Assembly (NCBI GenBank): GCA_946408315.1
Contig: CAMJRV010000100.1
Location: 1-7,952, forward strand
DNA length: 7,952 nucleotides
Direction of reading: 5' to 3'
Source of the DNA: an uncultured Bacillota bacterium
GTDB lineage: Bacteria > Bacillota > Clostridia > Peptostreptococcales > Anaerovoracaceae
Positions within the stretch are counted from its first letter, which is position 1; each line of letters begins with the position of its first letter. Position numbers and translations under genes: made by a program. This document shows, in pieces, positions 1-6,082 of this stretch. The notes beneath the pieces are model-generated. The model saw nothing but the letters and a program-made list of their open reading frames with translations, was not told the DNA's origin and did not search any database.

Positions 1-43
1 AAGAACAGTAGGAGCCGGCGTTGTAGCGAAGATTATCGAATAA
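1..43 (+). CDS. tuf: Elongation factor Tu, C-terminal end (partial)
   Basis: Only the 3' end lies in the window. From base 2 the frame reads RTVGAGVVAKIIE and then TAA at 41-43. This is the highly conserved C-terminus of EF-Tu, the GTPase that delivers aminoacyl-tRNA to the ribosome. A strong terminator follows 15 nt later, so this is the end of the tuf transcript. In many Firmicutes tuf closes the rpsL-rpsG-fusA-tuf operon, but the upstream genes are not visible. The fragment is short (13 residues), yet this peptide is diagnostic. The tuf gene converges on pilT. Confidence 0.9.
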   Translation, partial: RTVGAGVVAKIIE

Positions 44-58
44 TATGAGACAAACAAG

Positions 59-84
59 AGACCCGCATGATTGCGGGTCTTTTT
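59..84 (+). terminator. Intrinsic terminator of tuf, possibly bidirectional
   Basis: A perfect 9-bp stem (AGACCCGCA 59-67 with TGCGGGTCT 72-80) has a TGAT loop and a run of five T at 80-84. It ends tuf on the + strand. Read on the - strand the same hairpin lies about 50 nt beyond the pilT stop, but it is followed by the weaker tract CTTGTTTG. It may therefore also end the leftward pilus operon, since I see no other terminator between pilT and tuf. Confidence 0.93.
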
Positions 85-128
85 AATTGATATGAACTGA
101 TTGATATATACTGGACCTTTCAATTGGC

Positions 129-1184
129 TTACAGACCGATTTTCTTTTTCATCGAATCGGGATTCAGACTGTGAGTCAGAGCGTTCTCGGCTGTAATCAA
201 TCCTCTTTCGTAAAGGTTCAGGATGCTGGCGTCCATGCTGATCATTCCTGAGTCCGCAGATGAATAGATGGTGGAGTCGATCTGATGGGATTTGGATTCG
301 CGAATCATATTCCGGATCGCATTGTTGCACAGCATGACTTCAAAGGCAGGAACAAGAGTCCCCTGGGTGGAGGGGATCAGCTGCTGGGATACGACCGCCT
401 GCAACACCATGGAGAGCTGGATTCGCACCTGTCTTTGCTGGTTGGCCGGGAACACGTCGACGATACGGTCCACCGTGTTGGATGCGCCCAGAGTATGCAG
501 CGTCGAAAAGACCAATTGACCCGTTTCCGCAGCCGACATAGCGATAGAGATCGTTTCAAAGTCACGCATTTCTCCCAGCAGGATCACGTTGGGAGCTTCT
601 CTGAGGGCCGCTCTGAGGCCCCGTTCATAACTCGGAGTGTCCATGTAGATTTCCCGCTGGCTCACGATGCTCTTGTCGTGCTTATGGAGAAATTCCAGCG
701 GATCTTCCAAAGTGATGATATGGGCTTCTCTGGTCTTGTTTATTTTATCGATGAGGCAGGCCAAAGTCGTCGACTTTCCGCTTCCGGTAGGGCCGGTCAC
801 CAAGACAAAGCCCTTGGTCTTTTCGTAGAGTTCGATGACCTGCTTCGGTATCATGAGGGATTCGGGATCCGGCAGGGAGAACAGGACGACCTTGAGAACT
901 GCGGCCAGAGAGCCTCTTTGCGTGAACGCATTGACCCGGAACCGTCCTACACTGGCCAGGGAAAACGAAAAATCGTCATCATGATCCCTTTTCAAAATTC
1001 CGATATCTCGCTCCGCGAGTTCATAAATCTGATGCAGGATCGCCTCTGTATCCGGCGGAAAAAGCTTCTCCCCGAGCGAGATGATCTTTCCATTTGAAGT
1101 GTAGGATATCGCTTTTCCTGCAATGATAAAGACGTCCGCGGCATGATCGTTCACAGCGTCTTCTAAATATTTTTTCAGATCCAA
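129..1184 (-). CDS. pilT: PilT: type IV pilus twitching motility (retraction) ATPase
   Basis: This 351-aa cytoplasmic hexameric ATPase powers pilus disassembly and retraction. It has a PAS-like N-terminal domain (about 1-110, with FRVNAFTQRGS near 82-92) followed by the RecA-like ATPase domain. Visible motifs are Walker A GPTGSGKST (131-139), Asp box ITLEDPLEF (157-165), Walker B NVILLGEMRD (199-208) and His box STLHT (227-231). AIRNMIRE (289-296) matches the AIRNLIRE signature that marks PilT and separates it from PilB/GspE assembly ATPases. The length is normal for PilT. The start is TTG at 1182-1184: no in-frame ATG occurs until about residue 111, which would remove most of the N-terminal domain, and AAGG lies 7 nt upstream. 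It is the last gene of the leftward operon, 76 nt after the 131-aa gene. Confidence 0.96.
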   Translation of the reverse strand: MDLKKYLEDAVNDHAADVFIIAGKAISYTSNGKIISLGEKLFPPDTEAILHQIYELAERDIGILKRDHDDDFSFSLASVGRFRVNAFTQRGSLAAVLKVVLFSLPDPESLMIPKQVIELYEKTKGFVLVTGPTGSGKSTTLACLIDKINKTREAHIITLEDPLEFLHKHDKSIVSQREIYMDTPSYERGLRAALREAPNVILLGEMRDFETISIAMSAAETGQLVFSTLHTLGASNTVDRIVDVFPANQQRQVRIQLSMVLQAVVSQQLIPSTQGTLVPAFEVMLCNNAIRNMIRESKSHQIDSTIYSSADSGMISMDASILNLYERGLITAENALTHSLNPDSMKKKIGL

Positions 1185-1233
1185 GCTGCCACCTTCTTTC
1201 TATTTGCTTCCTATCTATCTGCTTTCTCCCCAG

Positions 1234-1287
1234 TCGACGGGGGTGTTGTCCTATCCTATTCTATTCGACGAGGGTGTCGTCATATTC
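1234..1287. repeat. Imperfect tandem duplication at the 3' end of the 131-aa gene
   Basis: Two 23-bp copies lie 31 bp apart, 1234-1256 and 1265-1287, and match at 19 of 23 positions. The right copy encodes the last codons of the 131-aa pilus protein (E-Y-D-D-T-L-V). The left copy lies past its stop, in the gap before pilT. On the - strand it would read (G)-stop-D-N-T-P-V-D, so it looks like a decayed copy of the gene's tail. No function is implied. Confidence 0.5.
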
Positions 1288-1656
1288 GATCTGGTACTGG
1301 TCATAATCCCACAGTGTTTTTGGAACGAGCTTACGGCTCAGAACGGAATAGTGAGCGCCGTTTATTTCCAGCCTCATGACCAGATTCTGCGTGTCGGAAA
1401 CCGGAATGGAATAAGAATCCGTGTCGGGAGAAAGACCGGCCTTCAAAGAGGCGTCGGCGGCTGCGAGAATCTCTTCCGCCTCGCTGTCTGCCGCATAGTA
1501 TCCGGCGACCGCCTCAGCAGTTTTTTTCGTCAGCTTAAAGTCGGCGGCTGCCGTCATCAGGGAGAGGGCTCCCAGCGTTGTAAGGCACAGGACGACAAAG
1601 ATCATGATGATGGAAGGTCCGCCGATCCCGACGCTCATTTTCAGCTTTCTCTCCAT
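1261..1656 (-). CDS. PilX-like one-TM type IV pilus accessory protein (131 aa)
   Basis: This small membrane protein has a short basic N-terminus (MERKLKM), a Gly-rich lead (VGIGGPS) and one hydrophobic segment at about 14-38. A region beginning about 48 (AEAVAGYYAADSEAEEIL) follows. The YYAAD-x-EAEE stretch recalls the 'YYAAEAG' region after the membrane helix in PilX-type minor pilins. There is no canonical G/FTxxE prepilin cleavage site, so it may stay membrane-anchored. It starts 1 nt after the 148-aa gene stops, and its RBS (GAGGTGA) lies inside that gene's last codons, so the two are probably translationally coupled. Its role as a T4P component is inferred from context and shape. An imperfect copy of its 3' end follows the stop. 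Confidence 0.78.
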   Translation of the reverse strand: MERKLKMSVGIGGPSIIMIFVVLCLTTLGALSLMTAAADFKLTKKTAEAVAGYYAADSEAEEILAAADASLKAGLSPDTDSYSIPVSDTQNLVMRLEINGAHYSVLSRKLVPKTLWDYDQYQIEYDDTLVE

Positions 1657-1657
1657 A

Positions 1658-2104
1658 TCAATTCACCTCATTGAGAGGAGGTTGACCGGCAGCCTCCCCG
1701 GAATAATATTTTTTGCTTTGCAGCTGATAGATGATCTCATCACCGGATGCAGATGTTACCGTATACTCAAAAACCGCCATCGTGCCGGCTGGACGTTCCT
1801 CCAGACTGACTCCGGAGGTCATGGTATAGACCGCGCTGACGGCGTCCGTGACTTCCCAGTCCTCGTTAAAATATACGGCCTTCTGATCGGCGCCGATGTC
1901 CTGAAACCTCAGGGACTTGTCCGTTTCAGCCGCCGTCTGGACGGCGATCACAGCTTCATTCAGCGCCGTCGTGCTTTGAGCAAGCGTGTGCGACTTGCTG
2001 AAGACCTGAACGGTGATCGCTCCCGCAAAGGAAAAAAACAAAATGATGACGACCAGTTCCAGCAGGAACAGGTGAGATCTCGACATTCCCCGGAATTGCA
2101 TCAC
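1658..2104 (-). CDS. Pilin-like type IV pilus protein (148 aa)
   Basis: The protein has an N-terminal hydrophobic helix at about 11-35 (HLFLLELVVIILFF...) with a glutamate at residue 16, embedded as in type IV pilins and pseudopilins. A soluble domain of about 110 residues follows. The residue before the hydrophobic stretch is Ser10, not the Gly of a classical prepilin peptidase site, so processing is uncertain. Two starts are possible, GTG at 2104-2102 or ATG at 2101-2099. The strong RBS GGAGGTGAT sits 6 nt before the GTG and 9 nt before the ATG. Either start overlaps the TGA of the 175-aa gene, which indicates translational coupling. Similar proteins occur in clostridial T4P loci, and the role as a minor pilin is inferred. 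Confidence 0.78.
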   Translation of the reverse strand: MMQFRGMSRSHLFLLELVVIILFFSFAGAITVQVFSKSHTLAQSTTALNEAVIAVQTAAETDKSLRFQDIGADQKAVYFNEDWEVTDAVSAVYTMTSGVSLEERPAGTMAVFEYTVTSASGDEIIYQLQSKKYYSGEAAGQPPLNEVN

Positions 2105-2628
2105 ATATCACCTCCCTGGCTCGTGCGCAGGGACAGGGACAGGCTGCCTGTTTTCCCCCGGTGGTCCTTTACGCTGATCTGCAGCAGCTCTCCCTCCCGT
2201 TTCAGTTCCAGTCCGTAGCTTGGAATCATAGCCAGTCCGTCCTCCAATCGGAAGTCCGTCCCTTTCTCTATGTACACTTCATAAAGAGAGCCTTGATATT
2301 CGTAAATCCATGTCTGGCAGACTTCCCCGCCGTCCTGCGTTTCAAGGACGAGAGCGTCTGTTCCCTCTTTTTGGATGATATTAATCGCGTCGGCCTGATC
2401 GTTTTGTCTCACCTTAGTAGCGATGTAGGAAAGGGGCGTCCGAAGCTCAAAATTGGAATCCATGTCCTCTTTGATGCCCTTGTAGGTATTCGACCCGAGG
2501 ATGACGGCCATCAATGCCCCGAAGGCAAAGATGCAGAGCAGGGATAATATGAAGATAAAATCCAGAGATGTACGGTTTATATTCGCTCGTGATGTTCGGT
2601 TTATATTCGTTCTTGATCTGTGATCCAT
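2101..2628 (-). CDS. DUF4860-like one-TM pilus-locus protein (175 aa)
   Basis: The order is a hydrophilic basic N-terminus (1-21), one membrane helix (about 22-46, LDFIFILSLLCIF...) and an extracytoplasmic domain containing LRTPLSYIATKVRQND (62-77). From memory this resembles the DUF4860 family, found in Firmicute T4P/competence-like loci; I could not search it. The start is ATG 2628-2626 with GGAGGGG just upstream, 13 nt after the 112-aa gene stops. The N-terminus contains two tandem 8-residue units (RTNINRTS and RANINRTS, residues 6-21), which makes it longer than needed before the helix. Its end overlaps the start of the 148-aa gene. Its role in pilus assembly is inferred from position. 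Confidence 0.75.
   Translation of the reverse strand: MDHRSRTNINRTSRANINRTSLDFIFILSLLCIFAFGALMAVILGSNTYKGIKEDMDSNFELRTPLSYIATKVRQNDQADAINIIQKEGTDALVLETQDGGEVCQTWIYEYQGSLYEVYIEKGTDFRLEDGLAMIPSYGLELKREGELLQISVKDHRGKTGSLSLSLRTSQGGDM
2566..2613 (-). repeat. Two 24-bp in-frame tandem repeats coding R-x-NINRTS
   Basis: On the - strand, codons 6-13 and 14-21 of the 175-aa gene are near-identical 24-bp units sharing CGAATATAAACCG. They encode RTNINRTS followed by RANINRTS. The repeat lies in the predicted cytoplasmic N-terminus just before the membrane helix. It is a likely slippage or duplication product that kept the frame. Confidence 0.7.
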
Positions 2629-2641
2629 ATGCGCCCCTCCG

Positions 2642-2980
2642 TTACATGGAAAGGTCTATTACAGTAATATCGGGCAAGATATTTCCTGCAAAGACTTCAT
2701 AATGGACAATAAACCGCTCACGGTCAAAGGAAAGACCGTAATGATCCTCCAGATATTCGATATTGGGAGGATACATGCCTTCGAGGGCATAACACTGAAC
2801 CGTTGCTCTTATGACGGCATCCTGCAGGCACCGCCGGCTTTCCTCTTCCGACAGGGAGGAGACGTTTCCTATTCCGGCGGACAAAAAAAGCAGCAGGCCG
2901 AGAAAGATAAGGACAGGTAAGATCAAACCTTTCCAAAAATGGCCGATATCAGAACGATGTATCTTTTCTGTATGGTTCAT
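2642..2980 (-). CDS. Small pilin-like membrane protein of the T4P operon (112 aa)
   Basis: A short hydrophilic N-terminus (1-15) is followed by one hydrophobic helix (about 16-37) and an outside domain. That domain contains QDAVIRATVQCYALEGMYPP (53-72), then YLEDHYGLSFD and NILPDITV. The 'A...CYALEG.YPP...YLE..YG' pattern looks like the region after the helix in pilin-like proteins of Gram-positive T4P loci. There is no recognisable prepilin peptidase site. The start ATG (2980-2978) has AGGAG 8 nt upstream, overlapping the pilC stop codon, and the gap to pilC is 11 nt. The function is unknown; a structural or assembly role in the pilus is inferred from context. Confidence 0.75.
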   Translation of the reverse strand: MNHTEKIHRSDIGHFWKGLILPVLIFLGLLLFLSAGIGNVSSLSEEESRRCLQDAVIRATVQCYALEGMYPPNIEYLEDHYGLSFDRERFIVHYEVFAGNILPDITVIDLSM

Positions 2981-2991
2981 TGCAGCAACTC

Positions 2992-4020
2992 CTAACCGAT
3001 GGTGGAAAGCACACTGAGCAGCGGAAACATCACCGAAATCAGAATCGAACCGATGAGGATGGAGATTACCACGATCGAGACGGGCTCGATCAGGGAAACT
3101 CTTCTCATCAGGGCGGCCTGATATTCTTCCTCATAAAGATTTGCGATGTATTCCATGGCTGAGTCGATGGAACCGGCCTGATATCCCATGGAAAGCAGAC
3201 CTGTCATCGTGTTGGACAGCAGGTTGGCTTTTCCTAGCGCCTCCACGAAAGAAATCGGTTCTTCCTGCATCAGTTTCCGGGCCAGATCGATCTTTCCTCT
3301 GACCGTCCCGTTGGGGACTGCCTGGGAGGAAAGCCGGAAGGCGAGCTCCAGGTCGAGGCCGCTGGAAAGCATGAGGGCCAGAGAGGAAGCAAAGGTTGCG
3401 ACGGCAAACTTTTCCGTGGTTTTTCTGCCTGTCAGAAAGCCGGTAAGCGCGGCTTTTCCCGCTTCGGTCCTGACGGTGAAAAATCCGACGATCAAGAGGA
3501 TGAAGACCAGTACCACCAGAACGACGGAATACTGTGTAAACAAGGCTGCGATTTTCATGAGAGAAGCGGCCCACGGGGACATCTGCGCACCCAAGCTTTT
3601 GAACACCTGCTCAAAGACAGGAAGGACCTTGGCGGCAAGAAACACGAGAACGGCAAGCATCATGGAAATCAGGACCAAGGGATAGACGATGGCGCTTTTG
3701 ATGTTTTCTCTCATCATCTGCTGCCGGTTGTAATATGAAGATAAAGCGTCCATTACGGTTTCCAGCTTTCCTGAATTCGTGCCGATTTCAACGATATGTA
3801 CCATATATTCGGGAAAGGCGGAAGCTGACTTTAAAGCCACATCAAGCATGCTGCCTTCCGCCAAACGGTCGGAAACCTCCTGGTAGACCGCCTTCTTGTG
3901 AGCGTCTTTCGTATCGTCGGCAATCATTTGCATGCCTGAGTGCAGCATGATTCCCGAGCGGATCATCATGGAAATCTGTTCGCAGAAAATGGAAAGATCC
4001 CGATAGGAAAGCTGTTTCAT
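2992..4020 (-). CDS. pilC: PilC/GspF-family type IV pilus inner-membrane platform protein
   Basis: This 342-aa polytopic membrane protein couples the cytoplasmic PilB/PilT motors to pilin insertion and extraction. It has two T2SSF domains (about 8-130 and 205-335). The first contains CEQISMMIRSG (13-23) and EIGTNSGKLE (78-87). The second repeats the pattern with FASSLALMLSSGL (210-222) and MGYQAGSIDSAM (278-289). Hydrophobic segments lie at about 109-135, 164-182 and 313-337. The C-terminal IEPVSIVVISILIG...MFPL is typical of the family. The protein is slightly short against the usual ~400 aa because the N-terminal cytoplasmic extension is reduced, as in many Gram-positive PilC proteins. GGAGG lies 5 nt before the ATG. 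It begins 22 nt after the sortase stop, in the same operon. Confidence 0.94.
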   Translation of the reverse strand: MKQLSYRDLSIFCEQISMMIRSGIMLHSGMQMIADDTKDAHKKAVYQEVSDRLAEGSMLDVALKSASAFPEYMVHIVEIGTNSGKLETVMDALSSYYNRQQMMRENIKSAIVYPLVLISMMLAVLVFLAAKVLPVFEQVFKSLGAQMSPWAASLMKIAALFTQYSVVLVVLVFILLIVGFFTVRTEAGKAALTGFLTGRKTTEKFAVATFASSLALMLSSGLDLELAFRLSSQAVPNGTVRGKIDLARKLMQEEPISFVEALGKANLLSNTMTGLLSMGYQAGSIDSAMEYIANLYEEEYQAALMRRVSLIEPVSIVVISILIGSILISVMFPLLSVLSTIG

Positions 4021-4042
4021 AGTGACCTCCGTACAATATATT

Positions 4043-4687
4043 TTAAGAGATAAGTTTTCCGTGTATGATCAGCCTGTGCGTGTTGGAACCCTTTGGCGTA
4101 CAGGTAATCAGCGTCAGTATGGATGCCTTGTCCGTCTGACCCAGTACCGAAGTGTCGTCGGGCAGCACGGTGAGAATTTCATAAGCCTCGTAAGTATAAG
4201 CGGTTTTCTTGTATTCTACCGTGATCTGGTCTCCGACCTTGATGTCGCCCAGCCTGCTGAAATAGGAGCCGAACGTATAGTTTCTGTGTCCGGCAATGGC
4301 GCAGTTTCCGATCTCACCGGGCATTGGGGTAGCTGTCAGGTGCCCCGCGCCCCAGTTGAGGTCCTTGGACGTGGAGCCTTCCACCAAAAGGAGGTTGATG
4401 GACGCGCTGGGTATTTTAATCCGCCCGATCACGGCCGGTTTGTAGGCTTCCACCGCAGGCTTCGTCGGTTCTTCAATTGCGGAGCCCGTGCCCTCGATCG
4501 CGGAGGGGGTAACTGGACTTTCCGTGAAGGCGCTGTCCAGGTCTTCTAAAGAACTTTTCAATTCCGGACTGTTCAGATATTCTTCGTATAGCTTATTTTG
4601 CTGATGCTTTGTGTAAAGAGAACCTGCAATAGGAATCAGAATGAGGATAATTCCCGCCGCAATGAGCCAGGTTGAAATTTTTTTCAT
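4043..4687 (-). CDS. Sortase (class C/D-like), first gene of the T4P operon
   Basis: This 214-aa membrane-anchored cysteine transpeptidase would link LPXTG-type surface proteins to cell wall or to each other. There is one N-terminal membrane helix (about 5-24), then a linker rich in Ser, Pro and Glu (about 45-82), then the sortase barrel. Catalytic residues are visible: His134 in AGHRN, Cys196 in TLITCTPKG and Arg205 in NTHRLIIHG. The TCTP-G-NTHRL pattern resembles class C, but there is no C-terminal membrane helix and no obvious lid motif, so the class is uncertain. The start ATG 4687-4685 is preceded by AGGAG at 8 nt; an upstream in-frame extension to 4870 would cross both promoters and is rejected. 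No LPXTG substrate is in the window. It leads the pilus operon from the promoter at 4728-4756. Confidence 0.9.
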   Translation of the reverse strand: MKKISTWLIAAGIILILIPIAGSLYTKHQQNKLYEEYLNSPELKSSLEDLDSAFTESPVTPSAIEGTGSAIEEPTKPAVEAYKPAVIGRIKIPSASINLLLVEGSTSKDLNWGAGHLTATPMPGEIGNCAIAGHRNYTFGSYFSRLGDIKVGDQITVEYKKTAYTYEAYEILTVLPDDTSVLGQTDKASILTLITCTPKGSNTHRLIIHGKLIS

Positions 4688-4708
4688 GTTACTCTCTCCT
4701 GTGGAGTT

Positions 4709-4772
4709 AAAAATCAATTCTACTAGCATTATAAGGAATTCAGTCGTAATTAACAAGATTATATTGATTTTT
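4709..4772. repeat. Perfect 10-bp inverted repeat bracketing the leftward promoter
   Basis: AAAAATCAAT (4709-4718) and ATTGATTTTT (4763-4772) are exact reverse complements with 44 bp between them. Their centres are 54 bp apart, roughly five helical turns. The pair encloses the -10 and -35 of the leftward promoter, and its right arm contains the -35 of the rightward promoter. A further TTGATT lies at 4814-4819, 50 bp from the one at 4764-4769. The repeat is a candidate operator for the adjacent BTAD regulator, but the region is AT-rich and no binding data exist. Confidence 0.5.
4728..4756 (-). promoter_or_regulatory. Promoter of the sortase/type IV pilus operon
   Basis: On the - strand, -35 TTGTTA (4756-4751) is followed by a 17-nt spacer and a consensus -10 TATAAT (4733-4728). 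The start of transcription would be near 4721, giving a leader of about 33 nt before the sortase ATG. It is the only good promoter found upstream of the seven-gene operon. Confidence 0.75.
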
Positions 4773-4792
4773 CGCGTAAAATGATAGATAAT
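4764..4792 (+). promoter_or_regulatory. Promoter of the regulator operon
   Basis: On the + strand, -35 TTGATT (4764-4769), a 17-nt spacer and -10 GATAAT (4787-4792, five of six consensus) are present. Transcription would start near 4799, about 42 nt before the regulator ATG. Its -35 box is only 7 bp from the -35 of the divergent promoter, so a protein bound here would affect both. Confidence 0.65.
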
Positions 4793-4840
4793 AGTAGCAC
4801 TCAGATTCCATTTTTGATTGAGAATTGAAGGGGACTTTTT

Positions 4841-6082
4841 ATGGAAAATTCCAGGATGAAAAAGAATCATGGGAAGCTGGAAGTCCAGATGCTCGGTGAC
4901 TTTTCACTTCGCAGCGGCGACCTCGTGCTTTCCGGGGACAAAGTCAGGGGGAAGCAGATATGGAACCTCCTCGAATATATCATGGTAAATCGCCATAAGG
5001 AAATTTCCATGGATGGCCTGATGCAGGCATTGTGGAGGGACGACGAGATCGACGATCCCGCCAATGCGCTGAAGAACCTGGCGTACCGGCTGAGAAACAC
5101 GCTGAAGCTATCTCTTGGGCTGGACCAGGAATACGTCGTTTACAAGCACGGCGTTTACGTATGGAATCAGGATATTTCATGTGTCATCGACGTGGACGAG
5201 ATGGAAGCTGAGTATAAAGCGGGCCGGCAGAAAGGCCTGAGTGAGGACGAGCGGCTGATCCACTATAAAAATATCATAGAGCTGTATAAAGGGAATTTCA
5301 TGCCCCAGTCTTCTTTTAAGGAATGGGTGGTGCCCCTGACCGTTTACTACCAGCGTATCTATATGGAGGTTGTCACCGCATACTGTGAGCTCCTCCTGAA
5401 GAATGGCGATTTCAAACCGGTTGAAGAGGTTTGCCGCAGGGCGATCGCAGTCGATCCCTTTACGGAAATGAATCACGCCCTTCTGATCAAAGCTTTCATC
5501 GGACTGAAGCATCATGAGAAAGCCATCGATCATTACAATTATGTCAACCGGTTGTTTTATGACGAGCTGGGGGTCAGGCCGTCGGACCTGATTACGGGAC
5601 TTTATCATGAGGCGGCGAACAAAAGTGTGGCTGTCGAACGGGATATCTCGCTGATCAAGGAAGAACTGAAAGAAGCGGAGGAGATCAAAGGGGCCGTCTA
5701 CTGCAACTACGAAGAGTTCAAGATGATCTATCATCTTGAGGCGAGAGCAGCGCTAAGATCAGGAAAATCAGCCTTTATCGCACTGATTACCGTGACGGGG
5801 AAGGAGAAAAAGGATCTTTCCAGGGGTGACTTTGACAGCACCTTTGAGAAGATAAAAAACTCTATCGTCTCCTCTCTGAGAAAAGACGATATCGTGACCC
5901 GATACGGAAGAACGCAGTTTCTTCTCATGCTTTCCAACCTTACATATGAAGACAGCAATATGGTCCTCTCCAGACTGGTCAAGCGGATCAACAGCGGCGG
6001 GACCGGCGGCTTTGTTGAGATTTCAGGACAGCTGCAAACTCTGGAGCCGATTGAAATGGAGGAGCGATATGTTTCAGTTTGA
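4841..6082 (+). CDS. BTAD (SARP/AfsR-like) transcriptional regulator with degenerate GGDEF domain
   Basis: This 413-aa cytoplasmic DNA-binding protein has three parts. Residues about 13-108 form an OmpR-type winged helix (LEVQMLGDFSL..., ...VVYKHGVYVW). Residues about 117-261 form a bacterial transcriptional activator domain of TPR-like helices (YKNIIELYKGNF; AIAVDPFTEMNHALLIKAF; DELGVRPSD). Residues about 285-400 look like a GGDEF (diguanylate cyclase) fold with the pattern RYGRTQFLLML at 354-364. There the GGDEF signature is replaced by GRTQF, so the acidic catalytic residues are lost and the domain is probably a sensor or dimeriser. The chosen ATG has GAAGGGGA upstream; a second ATG at 4856 is possible. 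The gene is divergent from the pilus operon and overlaps the next gene by 14 nt. Its targets are not shown; control of both flanking operons is inferred from the shared promoter region. Confidence 0.85.
   Translation: MENSRMKKNHGKLEVQMLGDFSLRSGDLVLSGDKVRGKQIWNLLEYIMVNRHKEISMDGLMQALWRDDEIDDPANALKNLAYRLRNTLKLSLGLDQEYVVYKHGVYVWNQDISCVIDVDEMEAEYKAGRQKGLSEDERLIHYKNIIELYKGNFMPQSSFKEWVVPLTVYYQRIYMEVVTAYCELLLKNGDFKPVEEVCRRAIAVDPFTEMNHALLIKAFIGLKHHEKAIDHYNYVNRLFYDELGVRPSDLITGLYHEAANKSVAVERDISLIKEELKEAEEIKGAVYCNYEEFKMIYHLEARAALRSGKSAFIALITVTGKEKKDLSRGDFDSTFEKIKNSIVSSLRKDDIVTRYGRTQFLLMLSNLTYEDSNMVLSRLVKRINSGGTGGFVEISGQLQTLEPIEMEERYVSV

Noticed and set aside
285..1097. Long open frame (270 codons) on the + strand, antisense to pilT
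   Set aside because: It lies wholly within pilT, whose motifs are unambiguous, and its translation is low-complexity and basic with no recognisable domain.
1228..1243. CCCC/GGGG hairpin between the 131-aa gene and pilT
   Set aside because: It is only 4-5 bp and has no U-tract on the transcribed (-) strand, so it is not a terminator.
1604..2218. Open frame of 204 codons on the + strand across three pilus genes
   Set aside because: It is antisense to well-supported, translationally coupled genes, and its product is Arg/His-rich with no motif.
4688..4870. N-terminal extension of the sortase to an ATG at 4870
   Set aside because: It would run through both promoters and into the regulator's coding region; the ATG at 4687 has a good RBS and gives a normal sortase N-terminus.
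5177..5734. Open frame of 185 codons on the - strand within the regulator
   Set aside because: It is a shadow of the BTAD regulator, with no ribosome binding site and no domain.
5946..6068. Upstream extension of the 153-aa protein
   Set aside because: It lies inside the regulator's coding sequence; the ATG at 6069 with GGAGG 6 nt before it is clearly better.
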